Shown here piece after piece: positions 18,127-25,797 of a stretch of DNA of 64,000 nt. Source of the stretch: Lysobacter arenosi (GTDB lineage: Bacteria > Pseudomonadota > Gammaproteobacteria > Xanthomonadales > Xanthomonadaceae); NCBI RefSeq assembly GCF_016613475.2, contig NZ_CP071517.1, forward strand, positions 434,001 through 498,000. The letters are read 5' to 3'. Position 1 is the stretch's first letter, and each line of letters opens with the position of its first letter. Under the pieces are notes generated by a model. The model made no database searches. It was not told where the DNA came from and saw only the letters and a list, made by a program, of their open reading frames with translations. Position numbers and translations under genes: made by a program.

Positions 18127-18839
18127 AGTGCGGTGCGTCGGCGATGATGCTGGTGACGGCGCTGGCCGTCGCCGCCTGCGCCTCGACGCCACCGCTGGTC
18201 GTATCTGAAGCCACCACGCCCGAATCTGCCGGCCTGGTCGACATCCGCGCACTGGTGCCGGACATCGACCTGGACATCCGCTACGCCGGCAGCGACAACT
18301 TCGTCGGAACCCGTGTCGATGGCTACGGTGCGGCCCGATGCTATCTGCTGGCCGACGCTGCCAAGGCGCTGCAGCAGGCCGAGTTGGATCTCCGTCGCGA
18401 GGGCATGCGCCTGCGCCTTTACGACTGCTATCGCCCGGCGCGCGCGGTGCGGCACTTCGTTGACTGGGCCGGTGACCTGGGTGACCAGCGCACCAAGCCG
18501 GAGTACTACCCGCGCCTGGACAAGCGCCAATTGCTCGGCGACTACATCTCGCCGACTTCCGGACACAGTCGCGGCGCGACGCTGGACCTCACGTTGATGC
18601 AGTGCCGGGCAGATGGCAGCGCGTGCGTGCCGCTCGACATGGGCACGCCGTTCGACTTCTTCGACACGCGCGCCAACACCGACTCGACGCAGGTGGATGC
18701 CCGCCAGCGCGAAAACCGCCAGCGCCTGCGGTCAGCGATGGAGCGTGCCGGGTTCCGCAACTACCCGATGGAGTGGTGGCACTTCACCCTCAACCCCGAG
18801 CCGGCGCCGAAGGTCTTCTTCGACGTTCCCATCGAGTGA
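18123..18839 (+). CDS. D-Ala-D-Ala dipeptidase, VanX/DdpX type (lipoprotein)
   Basis: A 238-residue zinc dipeptidase. The lipoprotein signal ends at VAAC (Cys19). The VanX signature is complete: catalytic Arg in YDCYRP (residue 104), zinc ligands His148 and Asp155 in SGHSRGATLD, catalytic Glu217 and zinc His220 in MEWWH. The family hydrolyses free D-Ala-D-Ala; here it would act in the periplasm. No vanH or D-Ala-D-lactate ligase gene is nearby, so this is nutrient use or murein turnover, not glycopeptide resistance. It starts inside the stop of the serine hydrolase gene and ends the plus arm, converging on the next serine hydrolase with only 7 nt between stops. Confidence 0.9.
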   Translation: MKCGASAMMLVTALAVAACASTPPLVVSEATTPESAGLVDIRALVPDIDLDIRYAGSDNFVGTRVDGYGAARCYLLADAAKALQQAELDLRREGMRLRLYDCYRPARAVRHFVDWAGDLGDQRTKPEYYPRLDKRQLLGDYISPTSGHSRGATLDLTLMQCRADGSACVPLDMGTPFDFFDTRANTDSTQVDARQRENRQRLRSAMERAGFRNYPMEWWHFTLNPEPAPKVFFDVPIE

Positions 18840-18846
18840 AGGCGCC

Positions 18847-19914
18847 TCAGCGCGTCATCGCCAACGCGGCGATCTGCCTGGCCAGGCCATAAGGCTCCGG
18901 GTCATCGCGGTTGGTCAGCACGACCACGGTCAGGTGGCGCTGCGGATAGCGCACGATCACGTTGCGGAAGCCGATCGTCTCGCCCGAATGCCATAGCGTC
19001 TCGCCGGTGATGCGCCAGCCGTAGCCGTAACGCACGTCGGGATCGTCGGTTGCGGTGGCCGGAGTGAATGCCCGGGCCAGCCATTCGCTGCGCAGCAGCC
19101 GCTCGTCATAGAGCGCAGCGTCCCACTTCGCCAGGTCAGCGATGGAGGAATAGATGCCGCCGTCGCCAAGTACGGCACTGGTGCTGCTCTGATCGGTCCG
19201 CTTCCAGCGCCCGTGCTCGAAACTGTAGCCGTAGGTGCGCCTGGCAACCTCGGAAATCCCGGATTCGTAGGCGACCGTGCCCGTCATGCCAAGCGGCGTG
19301 AAGATGCGGTCGTGCAGGAAGGTCGCGTAACGCTGGCCCGATGCGCGCTCGACGATCAGCGCCAGCAGTGCATAGCCGCTGTTGCTGTAACGATAGTCGC
19401 TGCCCGGCGCGAAATAGGTGCGGTCCTGCGAGGACAGCAGGCGCAGGACGTCGGCGTCGTGCACCTGCACTTCGCTGGCCGGGTCCATCACGTCCTCGTA
19501 ATCGATCAGCCCGGCGGTGTGCGTGAGCAGCTGGCGGATCGTGACCGCGTCGGCGGCTGCCGGCAGCTCCGGCAGCCAGCGCCGTGCGGGGTCGTCCAGA
19601 CGCAGGCGGCCATCCTGCGCGAGCAACAGGATTGCCGCCGCGGTGAACTGCTTGCTGACCGATGCCAGGCGGTAGTTGCTGTCCGGGTTTGCCGCGATGT
19701 TCGATTCGAAGTCGGCGAGACCGTAACTGCGCTGCACCAGGGCCTGGCCGTCGCGCAGCACCAGCACGGATGCTCCGGGCGCCTGGCCGTCGTAGTCGCG
19801 CATCAACGCGTCGATCCCTTCCTGGAGTGTCGTGTGCTGCCTCATGGTGTGGTCCCCGGTCGCGCAGCCAGCGAGAAGGAGGACGGATCCGAGTAGCCAG
19901 GCGGGTGTGCGCAT
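18847..19914 (-). CDS. Serine hydrolase lipoprotein, beta-lactamase/penicillin-binding fold
   Basis: A 355-residue lipoprotein (LLLAGC, Cys17) with a class C beta-lactamase fold: Ser85-V-S-Lys88, a YSN triad in YRYSNSGYALL, and HSGETIGFRN in place of KTG. It has the compact single-domain length of DD-peptidase or esterase-type family members. It converges with the VanX-like gene and is divergent from the ECF sigma gene, so it may not belong to the same transcript as the murein-peptide genes, although the activity class fits. The ATG at 19914 is chosen because it begins the lipoprotein signal; longer frames upstream are not signal-like. Confidence 0.82.
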   Translation of the reverse strand: MRTPAWLLGSVLLLAGCATGDHTMRQHTTLQEGIDALMRDYDGQAPGASVLVLRDGQALVQRSYGLADFESNIAANPDSNYRLASVSKQFTAAAILLLAQDGRLRLDDPARRWLPELPAAADAVTIRQLLTHTAGLIDYEDVMDPASEVQVHDADVLRLLSSQDRTYFAPGSDYRYSNSGYALLALIVERASGQRYATFLHDRIFTPLGMTGTVAYESGISEVARRTYGYSFEHGRWKRTDQSSTSAVLGDGGIYSSIADLAKWDAALYDERLLRSEWLARAFTPATATDDPDVRYGYGWRITGETLWHSGETIGFRNVIVRYPQRHLTVVVLTNRDDPEPYGLARQIAALAMTR

Positions 19915-20051
19915 CGGCAGATGGTAGCGGTACGACGACGCGAATGGGCGTTGGTGCGTGCTGCCGATGGCGAAGCCGGCCGGCTTGCGGCGCCGATGGC
20001 CCGGGACCACAATCGCCTGGTCTGATCGGATCTGGATTCGAGGCAATGCTC

Positions 20052-20675
20052 ATGGATGAGCGCAAGGATGGAGCCGCCGTCGGCGGTGGAAACGAGTCGG
20101 CGTGTCCGTTGCAGGAACAGACACTCGAAAGCCTGTTGCGGACGGCCCGCAACAGCGACACGGCCGCCCTGGATCGTCTCTATGCCGCGATCTACGAGGA
20201 GCTGCGACGACATGCCCGTCGCCAGCTTGCCAGTCGCAACACCACGCTGACGCCGACGGCCCTGGTCAACGAGGTCTACCTCAAGCTCAGCAGCGCCAGC
20301 ATCGACCCGCGCGACCGCAACCACCTGTTCGCGCTTTCTGCCAGGGCGATGCGGCACATCGTCATCGACCATGCCCGCCGTGCCGCCACCGGCAAGCGCG
20401 GTGCCCAGCTGGTCCAGGTCACGCTGACCGGGAACCTTCCGGACTCCAGGCAGGACGCAGCCAGCATGCTTGCGCTGGACAACGCGCTGCGCCTGTTGGC
20501 CGAGGTCGATTCGCGCCTGGCGCGGGTGGTGGAGCTGCGCTACTTCGGCGGCTACAGCGAAGCGCAGATCGCCGGCAGCCTCGGCGTCACCGTCCGCACG
20601 GTGCAGCGCGACTGGAGGAAGGCGCGTGCCTTCCTTGGCGCGGCCCTCGCCGCCGGCGAAAGCGGAAACCAGTAG
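20052..20675 (+). CDS. ECF-family sigma factor of the kinase-associated type
   Basis: A 207-residue sigma factor of the ECF subfamily that accompanies Hanks-type kinases. Region 2 contains LTPTALVNEVYLKLS and the core-binding/-10 segment around RAMRHIVIDHARR. Region 4 contains VVELRYFGGYSEAQIAGSL with the HTH ending VTVRTVQRDWRKAR. No anti-sigma gene is adjacent; instead a kinase gene starts 15 nt after the stop. In characterised cases (Vibrio EcfP-PknT, Xanthomonas EcfK-PknS) the kinase activates the sigma factor by phosphorylation. The ATG at 20052 is chosen because GAGG lies 8 nt upstream; an ATG at 20046 is too close to it. Confidence 0.9.
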   Translation: MDERKDGAAVGGGNESACPLQEQTLESLLRTARNSDTAALDRLYAAIYEELRRHARRQLASRNTTLTPTALVNEVYLKLSSASIDPRDRNHLFALSARAMRHIVIDHARRAATGKRGAQLVQVTLTGNLPDSRQDAASMLALDNALRLLAEVDSRLARVVELRYFGGYSEAQIAGSLGVTVRTVQRDWRKARAFLGAALAAGESGNQ

Positions 20676-20690
20676 CGTGACAGCAACGTC

Positions 20691-23492
20691 ATGAGAACGC
20701 CGGTGGACCTGCAGCGGCGCGCGTTCGACATTCTCGACGCGGCCATGGATCTCCCGCCTCCTGCGCGGGCTGCCTGGCTCGACCGCGCGTGTGCGGGCGA
20801 TGCCCGGCTGCGCGCCCTGGCCGAGCAGCTGCTCGACGGCGACCAAGCCGCCGACGGTACGATCCTCGATCGCCATCCCGACTCGCTGCTGGCAACGCTG
20901 GGACAGGTCGACGCGCAGGACGATCGCAGCGCCGATCTCATCGGCGACCGCATCGGCGCCTGGCTGGTTCGCTCGGTCATCGGGCGCGGTGGCATGGGCG
21001 TGGTCTACCACGCCACGCGCGCAGACGGCGCTTTCGAGCAGGATGCCGCGCTGAAGCTGATCCGCTTCGGCCTGGACACGCCCGCAACGCGCGAGCGCTT
21101 CCTGCGCGAGCGCCAGATCCTCGCGCAGTTGCGCCATTCCGGTATCGCAGTGGTTCTCGATGGCGGCATGAGCGAGTGCGGCGCGCCGTACTACGTGATG
21201 GAACTGGTCAACGGGCAGCCGATGAGCGACTGGTGCGATGCGCGCCGGCTGGCGCTGCGTCGACGCGTGGAGCTTTTCTGCCAGGCAGTCGATGCCGTCA
21301 GCCACGCGCACGGACAGCGCGTCGTGCACCGGGATCTCAAACCGTCGAACCTGCTGGTGACGGAAGAGGGCCGCGTCAAGCTGCTCGATTTCGGCATCGC
21401 CGAGTTGTTGATCGAGGGCAACGGTGGCGCGCAGACACCGGAGGCGCGGGTGATGACGCCGCAGTTCGCCGCGCCGGAGCAGCTCGACGGCCATGCGGCC
21501 ACCGCTGCGAGCGACATCTACCAGCTGGGCCTGCTGCTCTATCAGTTGCTGTCGGGCGTGCTGCCGTATCGGCTGACGGCCGCCGATGCCAGTGTCGAAT
21601 CGATACGCCAGCGGCTCGATGCCATGCCGACACTGGCGCAGGCAGCGGCGATGGCATCGCCGGAGCTCGCGGAGCATCGCGGCCACGATCCGCGCTCGCT
21701 GGCACAGGCGTTGTCCGGCGATCTGGGCGCGATCGTCGCCTTCTGCCTCCAGTACGAACCAGAGCGGCGCTATGGCTCGGCCGCGGCGCTGGCTGAGGAC
21801 CTGCGCAACTGGATGAGCGGCTGCCCGGTGAGCGTACAGCCCGCGACGTCGTGCTACCGGCTCGGCAAGTTCGTCGCGCGCCATCGCTTTGGCGTGTTGG
21901 CGTTGTCGACCCTGTTCGTGGCGATGCTGGCCGGCGCCGGTTCGACGCTCTGGCATGCACGGCACGCCGCGATCGAAGCCGAGCGCGCACGTCGCGAGGC
22001 GCTGACAGCAGAAGCGGCGACGCGGTTCCTCGAGCGGCTGTTCTCGTCGGCGCTGCCACTGGATGGCGGCGATACCGGGATGACCGCGCGCGAGCTGTTG
22101 GAACGCGGCGCGAAACGTGCCCGCATCGAGTTCGACAACGACCCGGAATTGCGCTTTCGGCTGCTGACCACCATCGGCCAGAACTACGCCACGATGGGTG
22201 AGGACAGCACCTCGGTGGAGTTGTTCCGCGAGGCGCTGTCGATCGAATCCGACGAGATCGCCCCGGTGACGCGCGCGACGACCGCCTACCAGCTGGCGAC
22301 ATCGTCTTTCCTGCTGGGCAGGATGGACGAGCCCCTGGTCGCAAAGGCATTGGACTGGGTCGGCCAGGCCACGCATCCGAGCGCGCTCGCGCTGCGTTCG
22401 AGCCTGCTGAGATTGCGTGGCGACATCCAGATCATCAGCGGCCGTTACTTGCAGGGCATGCACGATCACGAGGCCGCCAGAGTGCTGGCCGAACGCATCG
22501 CCGCCAGCAATCCGCTGCCCTTGCTCGACGTCCTGGTCCGCCAGGCCTACGTGCAATGGAAGATCCTCAACCTGCCGGAGCGGGCGATGGCGACATTCCG
22601 CTACAGCGAGGCGATTGCCGCGCGCGTCGATCCGCGCGAAGCCGACCTGCGCCGGCGGTTCCGGATCGAGTTCCTGATTGAAAGCGGCGAGCTGGCGCTG
22701 GCCGACCATCTGATCGACGAAGCACTGGCATTCCGCATCGGCGTGTATGGCGAGAACAGCATGGGCATGGCGCAACCACTGATCCATCGTGGGCTGCTGA
22801 AGCTGGAGCTTGGACAACACGCCAGTGCCGAGCTGGATTTCCGGGAAGTGATCCGGATCGTGGATATGTTCGGCCAGTCCGGCAGCAACCTGGCGGTGAC
22901 CGCACTCATTGGCCTGAGCCGTGCACAGTGCGCCGATGGGCGCCATCAGCAGTGCCTGGACGGTGCGGTACGTGCGCGCCTGGCCGTGGTGGCGATCATG
23001 GGCGAACGCGGCTTCGCCGTCCCGGCGATGGACGCGCTGATCGCGGAGGCGGAAGAAGGGCTGGGACGCCATTTCGAATCGGCCGAGTTCGCACGCAGGG
23101 CCATCGACGCGCTGGTCGGCGCCCAACGTCTGGCGGGCCATCCTCGCCAGATCCTCGGTGTCGCGCTTTACCGGTCGGGCCGCGTCGCCGACGGCATCGA
23201 CACCCTGCGCACGGCACGCGACGAACTGATCCAGGAACACGGTCAGGACCACCCCCGGACGGTGGGAGCCGCTGTGCACCTGGGTCGCGCCCTGCTCGCG
23301 CGCGGGGACGTCGCCGCGGCGCGCGCGACTTTGCTGGCCGTCGTGACGCAGCTGCACAAGCAGGTACCTCAGGTCCGCCAGCAGGACCTGTCGGATGCGT
23401 ACCTCGCGCTGGCGGATGTCGAGCGCCGGGCAGGCAACCTGCGGCTGGCCCATCTGTACGCACGGCGTGCAGCCAGGCGTCCGGATGGATGA
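20691..23492 (+). CDS. Ser/Thr protein kinase with transmembrane helix and TPR-like sensor domain
   Basis: A 933-residue Hanks-type kinase. The N-terminal 90 residues are a helical kinase-associated segment. The kinase domain (about 95-375) has the glycine loop GRGGMGVVY, ATP lysine in ALKLI, HRDLKPSN, DFG and APEQ, so it should be active. One transmembrane helix (about 403-422) is followed by about 500 residues of TPR-like helical repeats predicted to lie in the periplasm. It lies 15 nt after the ECF sigma gene and is very likely its activator. The signal it senses is not evident. Frame is intact across the whole length. Confidence 0.92.
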   Translation: MRTPVDLQRRAFDILDAAMDLPPPARAAWLDRACAGDARLRALAEQLLDGDQAADGTILDRHPDSLLATLGQVDAQDDRSADLIGDRIGAWLVRSVIGRGGMGVVYHATRADGAFEQDAALKLIRFGLDTPATRERFLRERQILAQLRHSGIAVVLDGGMSECGAPYYVMELVNGQPMSDWCDARRLALRRRVELFCQAVDAVSHAHGQRVVHRDLKPSNLLVTEEGRVKLLDFGIAELLIEGNGGAQTPEARVMTPQFAAPEQLDGHAATAASDIYQLGLLLYQLLSGVLPYRLTAADASVESIRQRLDAMPTLAQAAAMASPELAEHRGHDPRSLAQALSGDLGAIVAFCLQYEPERRYGSAAALAEDLRNWMSGCPVSVQPATSCYRLGKFVARHRFGVLALSTLFVAMLAGAGSTLWHARHAAIEAERARREALTAEAATRFLERLFSSALPLDGGDTGMTARELLERGAKRARIEFDNDPELRFRLLTTIGQNYATMGEDSTSVELFREALSIESDEIAPVTRATTAYQLATSSFLLGRMDEPLVAKALDWVGQATHPSALALRSSLLRLRGDIQIISGRYLQGMHDHEAARVLAERIAASNPLPLLDVLVRQAYVQWKILNLPERAMATFRYSEAIAARVDPREADLRRRFRIEFLIESGELALADHLIDEALAFRIGVYGENSMGMAQPLIHRGLLKLELGQHASAELDFREVIRIVDMFGQSGSNLAVTALIGLSRAQCADGRHQQCLDGAVRARLAVVAIMGERGFAVPAMDALIAEAEEGLGRHFESAEFARRAIDALVGAQRLAGHPRQILGVALYRSGRVADGIDTLRTARDELIQEHGQDHPRTVGAAVHLGRALLARGDVAAARATLLAVVTQLHKQVPQVRQQDLSDAYLALADVERRAGNLRLAHLYARRAARRPDG

Positions 23493-23600
23493 GGCGGTTG
23501 GCTGGCGCATGTCGTGTTTGTCACGGGATTCGCGATTCATCGATGGGGTGCCATTCCGGTGCCTCGATCGCGCATGCGATCCAGGACAAGCGAGGCGGCC

Positions 23601-24356
23601 ATGGAATCAGCACTGCAATGCATTTTGGGCACATTCGTACCGGGCGCCGTCGGGAACAGGGCGCGACCGGTGCGGAAGGCGATCGATACGACTGACGACG
23701 CGGAAGGTGCGCAGCCGGACCCGGTAACGCCGCGTGCGCCCCAGGCGGGCGCCGACAGCCCGTCGCTGCGCGAAGTCGTGTTGCGCATCAACCGCGACGA
23801 TCGCGTTGCCGGGAGCTGCAGGGTCGAGGTCGTGGTGGATGCTGCCCCCGGCGTCGCCACCACGGTTGTGCAGGAGTTGCTGGCCCAGGCGGCATCACGC
23901 GTCGAGACCTTCGCCGATCGCATCCAGGAGCAGACGGAACGCGGCGCGACCCGGATCGTGGTTCACTGCGATTCTATCTGGGGCGATGTCGGCAGTTCAG
24001 GCCCCTCCGCGGAACAGCCGTTCCTGACCGAAGCGCAATGGGCAGCCGTAATGCAGGCGGTCTTTCCGCTACGCGGCGATCGCCGCAAGTACCGGCCACA
24101 GGGTGTGCGTCGCTTCATCGAGTCGGTGCTGTGGGTCGCGTGCGTCGACTGCGTCTGGAGCGACCTGCCACCTGGCCGTGGTTCCTGGCGCAGCGTGTAT
24201 GTCCGATTCCTGCGCTGGTCCAGTGCGGGGATCTGGCCGCGGGTCGCCGCGGCCATGGGCGATACAAGCGGGCCGGGACGCCTTCTGCTGGAGCGCCACA
24301 GTCGCTACCTGACGGACGCGGCCAAGACCCGGCAGCGACGTCGAAAGGACGATTGA
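23601..24356 (+). CDS. Transposase-derived protein with IS5-type N-terminal (DUF4096-like) domain, no DDE domain
   Basis: A protein of about 251 residues. Residues roughly 135-220 match the IS5/IS402-type transposase N-terminal domain: FLTEAQWAAV, then VRRFIESVLWVACVDCVWSD (basic helix and Trp-Cys pattern), LPPGRGSWRSVYVRFLRWS and GIWPRVAAAM. The DDE catalytic half is absent; a 35-residue basic tail follows. The first 130 residues are not transposase-like and include an alpha/beta segment (SLREVVLRINRDDRVAG...VEVVVDAAPG). No terminal inverted repeats were seen, so this looks like a domesticated fragment rather than a mobile element. Start uncertain: GAGG precedes the ATG at 23601; GTG at 23514 and ATG at 23574 are in frame. 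It lies 108 nt after the kinase gene. Confidence 0.65.
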   Translation: MESALQCILGTFVPGAVGNRARPVRKAIDTTDDAEGAQPDPVTPRAPQAGADSPSLREVVLRINRDDRVAGSCRVEVVVDAAPGVATTVVQELLAQAASRVETFADRIQEQTERGATRIVVHCDSIWGDVGSSGPSAEQPFLTEAQWAAVMQAVFPLRGDRRKYRPQGVRRFIESVLWVACVDCVWSDLPPGRGSWRSVYVRFLRWSSAGIWPRVAAAMGDTSGPGRLLLERHSRYLTDAAKTRQRRRKDD

Positions 24357-24390
24357 GGAACGCGTTGCCACTGCGACGGCCCGGCCGCGG

Positions 24391-25797
24391 TCATTGCGCG
24401 ATGCGAAGCAGTTCCTCGTCCGACCAGCCACCGCCGAGGGCGCGGTAGACGTCGATGTAGGAAGTCAGGCGCAACAGCCGGGCACGGGCCAGGCTGAGTT
24501 CGGAGCTCAGCAGCTGCCGCTCGGCGTCGAGCACCTCGAGGTAACTGCTGACGCCGGCCTTGTAGCGCAGCCGCTGCAGGCGCAGGTTCTCGCGGTTGGC
24601 GGTGGTGCTCTCCTCGTTGGCGCTGATGATGCTCGCCGACTTCTCGTAGGCGCTGACGTTGCTGGAGACTTCGACCAGCGCCTGCAGGACGGTCTGCCGG
24701 TAGACGTGCGCGGCCTCGTCGGTCTGTGCGCGGGCGAGGTCGACATTGGCGCCGGCGCGACCGAAGTCGATGATCGGCAGATCGACGTACGGGCCCCAGG
24801 AGTTGACGCTGAGCGAGCGGCTGCTCGAACCCAGGTCGCTGAGGTCGACGGCGGTACGGCCGAACAGCGCGCTCAGACCGATGGTGGGGAACGGGAAGCG
24901 GTTGGCGACGGCGACGCCGACGCGCGCGGTCGCCGCATGCAACTGGTTCTCGGCCAGACGCACGTCGGGGCGACGCTCGAGCAGTTCGGTGGGCAATCCG
25001 GTGGGAATGTCGGGTGAATCGGGCATGCCGCCATTGGCCATCTGGCTGCCGCGGTCGATGGGTTGCGGGTAACGGCCGAGCAGCTGCGCCAGCACGTTCT
25101 CGGTGGCGAGTATCTGCTGCTCGGTGGACGGCAACTGCGCACGCGTGGTCGCCAGCTGCGCGATCGCCTGCTGCTCCTCGGCGCCGGAAGCCACGCCGCT
25201 GCGCAGCTGCGCGCGGATCAGGCGCAGCGACTCTTCCTGGCTGGTGATGGTGCGCTCGATGATCGCGCGCTCCTCGTCCAGCTCACGCAGCGACAGCCAG
25301 GTCGCCGCGACTTGCGTCACCAGCGTGGCCAGCACGCCGCGTGCCGCGTCCTCGGTGGCCAGCAGGTTGGCGCGCGAGGCTTCGCTGCCGCGGCGCAGCT
25401 TGCCGAACAGGTCGATCTCCCAGACCAGCGACAGCCCGGCCGAATAAACCGTGTCGTCGTCGCCGCTGCCAGCCGATGGGGTCGAGCTCAGCGTGCCGCG
25501 GATGTCGGGACCCAGCGATCCGCGCGCGAACTTGGCGTTGGCACGCGCCTGTTCGACTCGCGACAATGCCTGGCGCAGGTCGAGGTTGTTGTCGATCGCC
25601 TCGCGGATCAGCGCCGATAGCTGCGGATCGCGGAACAGGTCGAACCAGGCGACATCGGCGATCGATTGCGCCTCGGCCTGGGTCAGCGGTGCGCGGTACT
25701 GCACCGGCAGCTCCAGGTCGGGCCGCGAGTAATTCGGGCCGAGCATGCAGCCGGTGAGCGCGATCGACACACCGATGAGCAGGGCGGCAGCACGCAT
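24391..25797 (-). CDS. Outer-membrane efflux lipoprotein (NodT/OprM family)
   Basis: A 468-residue TolC-type channel with a lipoprotein signal (ALTGC, Cys17) followed by GPNYSRP, the usual N terminus of NodT/OprM proteins. Two outer-membrane-efflux repeats cover about 60-260 and 265-455, with the typical ELLERRPDVRLAENQL linking segment. It is the last gene of the RND operon; its ATG overlaps the pump stop by 1 nt (TGATG). It would form the outer-membrane exit duct for the tripartite pump encoded upstream. Confidence 0.93.
   Translation of the reverse strand: MRAAALLIGVSIALTGCMLGPNYSRPDLELPVQYRAPLTQAEAQSIADVAWFDLFRDPQLSALIREAIDNNLDLRQALSRVEQARANAKFARGSLGPDIRGTLSSTPSAGSGDDDTVYSAGLSLVWEIDLFGKLRRGSEASRANLLATEDAARGVLATLVTQVAATWLSLRELDEERAIIERTITSQEESLRLIRAQLRSGVASGAEEQQAIAQLATTRAQLPSTEQQILATENVLAQLLGRYPQPIDRGSQMANGGMPDSPDIPTGLPTELLERRPDVRLAENQLHAATARVGVAVANRFPFPTIGLSALFGRTAVDLSDLGSSSRSLSVNSWGPYVDLPIIDFGRAGANVDLARAQTDEAAHVYRQTVLQALVEVSSNVSAYEKSASIISANEESTTANRENLRLQRLRYKAGVSSYLEVLDAERQLLSSELSLARARLLRLTSYIDVYRALGGGWSDEELLRIAQ

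Noticed and set aside
18123..18839. Vancomycin-resistance vanX
   Set aside because: No vanH, vanA or two-component genes nearby, and the host is Gram-negative. The neighbours point to murein-peptide use.
16561..19914. Beta-lactam resistance genes
   Set aside because: Both serine hydrolases have the fold, but lack features tying them to true class C enzymes (HSG or other in place of KTG, extra domain), and they sit with peptidases.
23601..24356. An active insertion sequence
   Set aside because: No DDE domain, no terminal inverted repeats and no target duplication seen; one transposase-like domain only.
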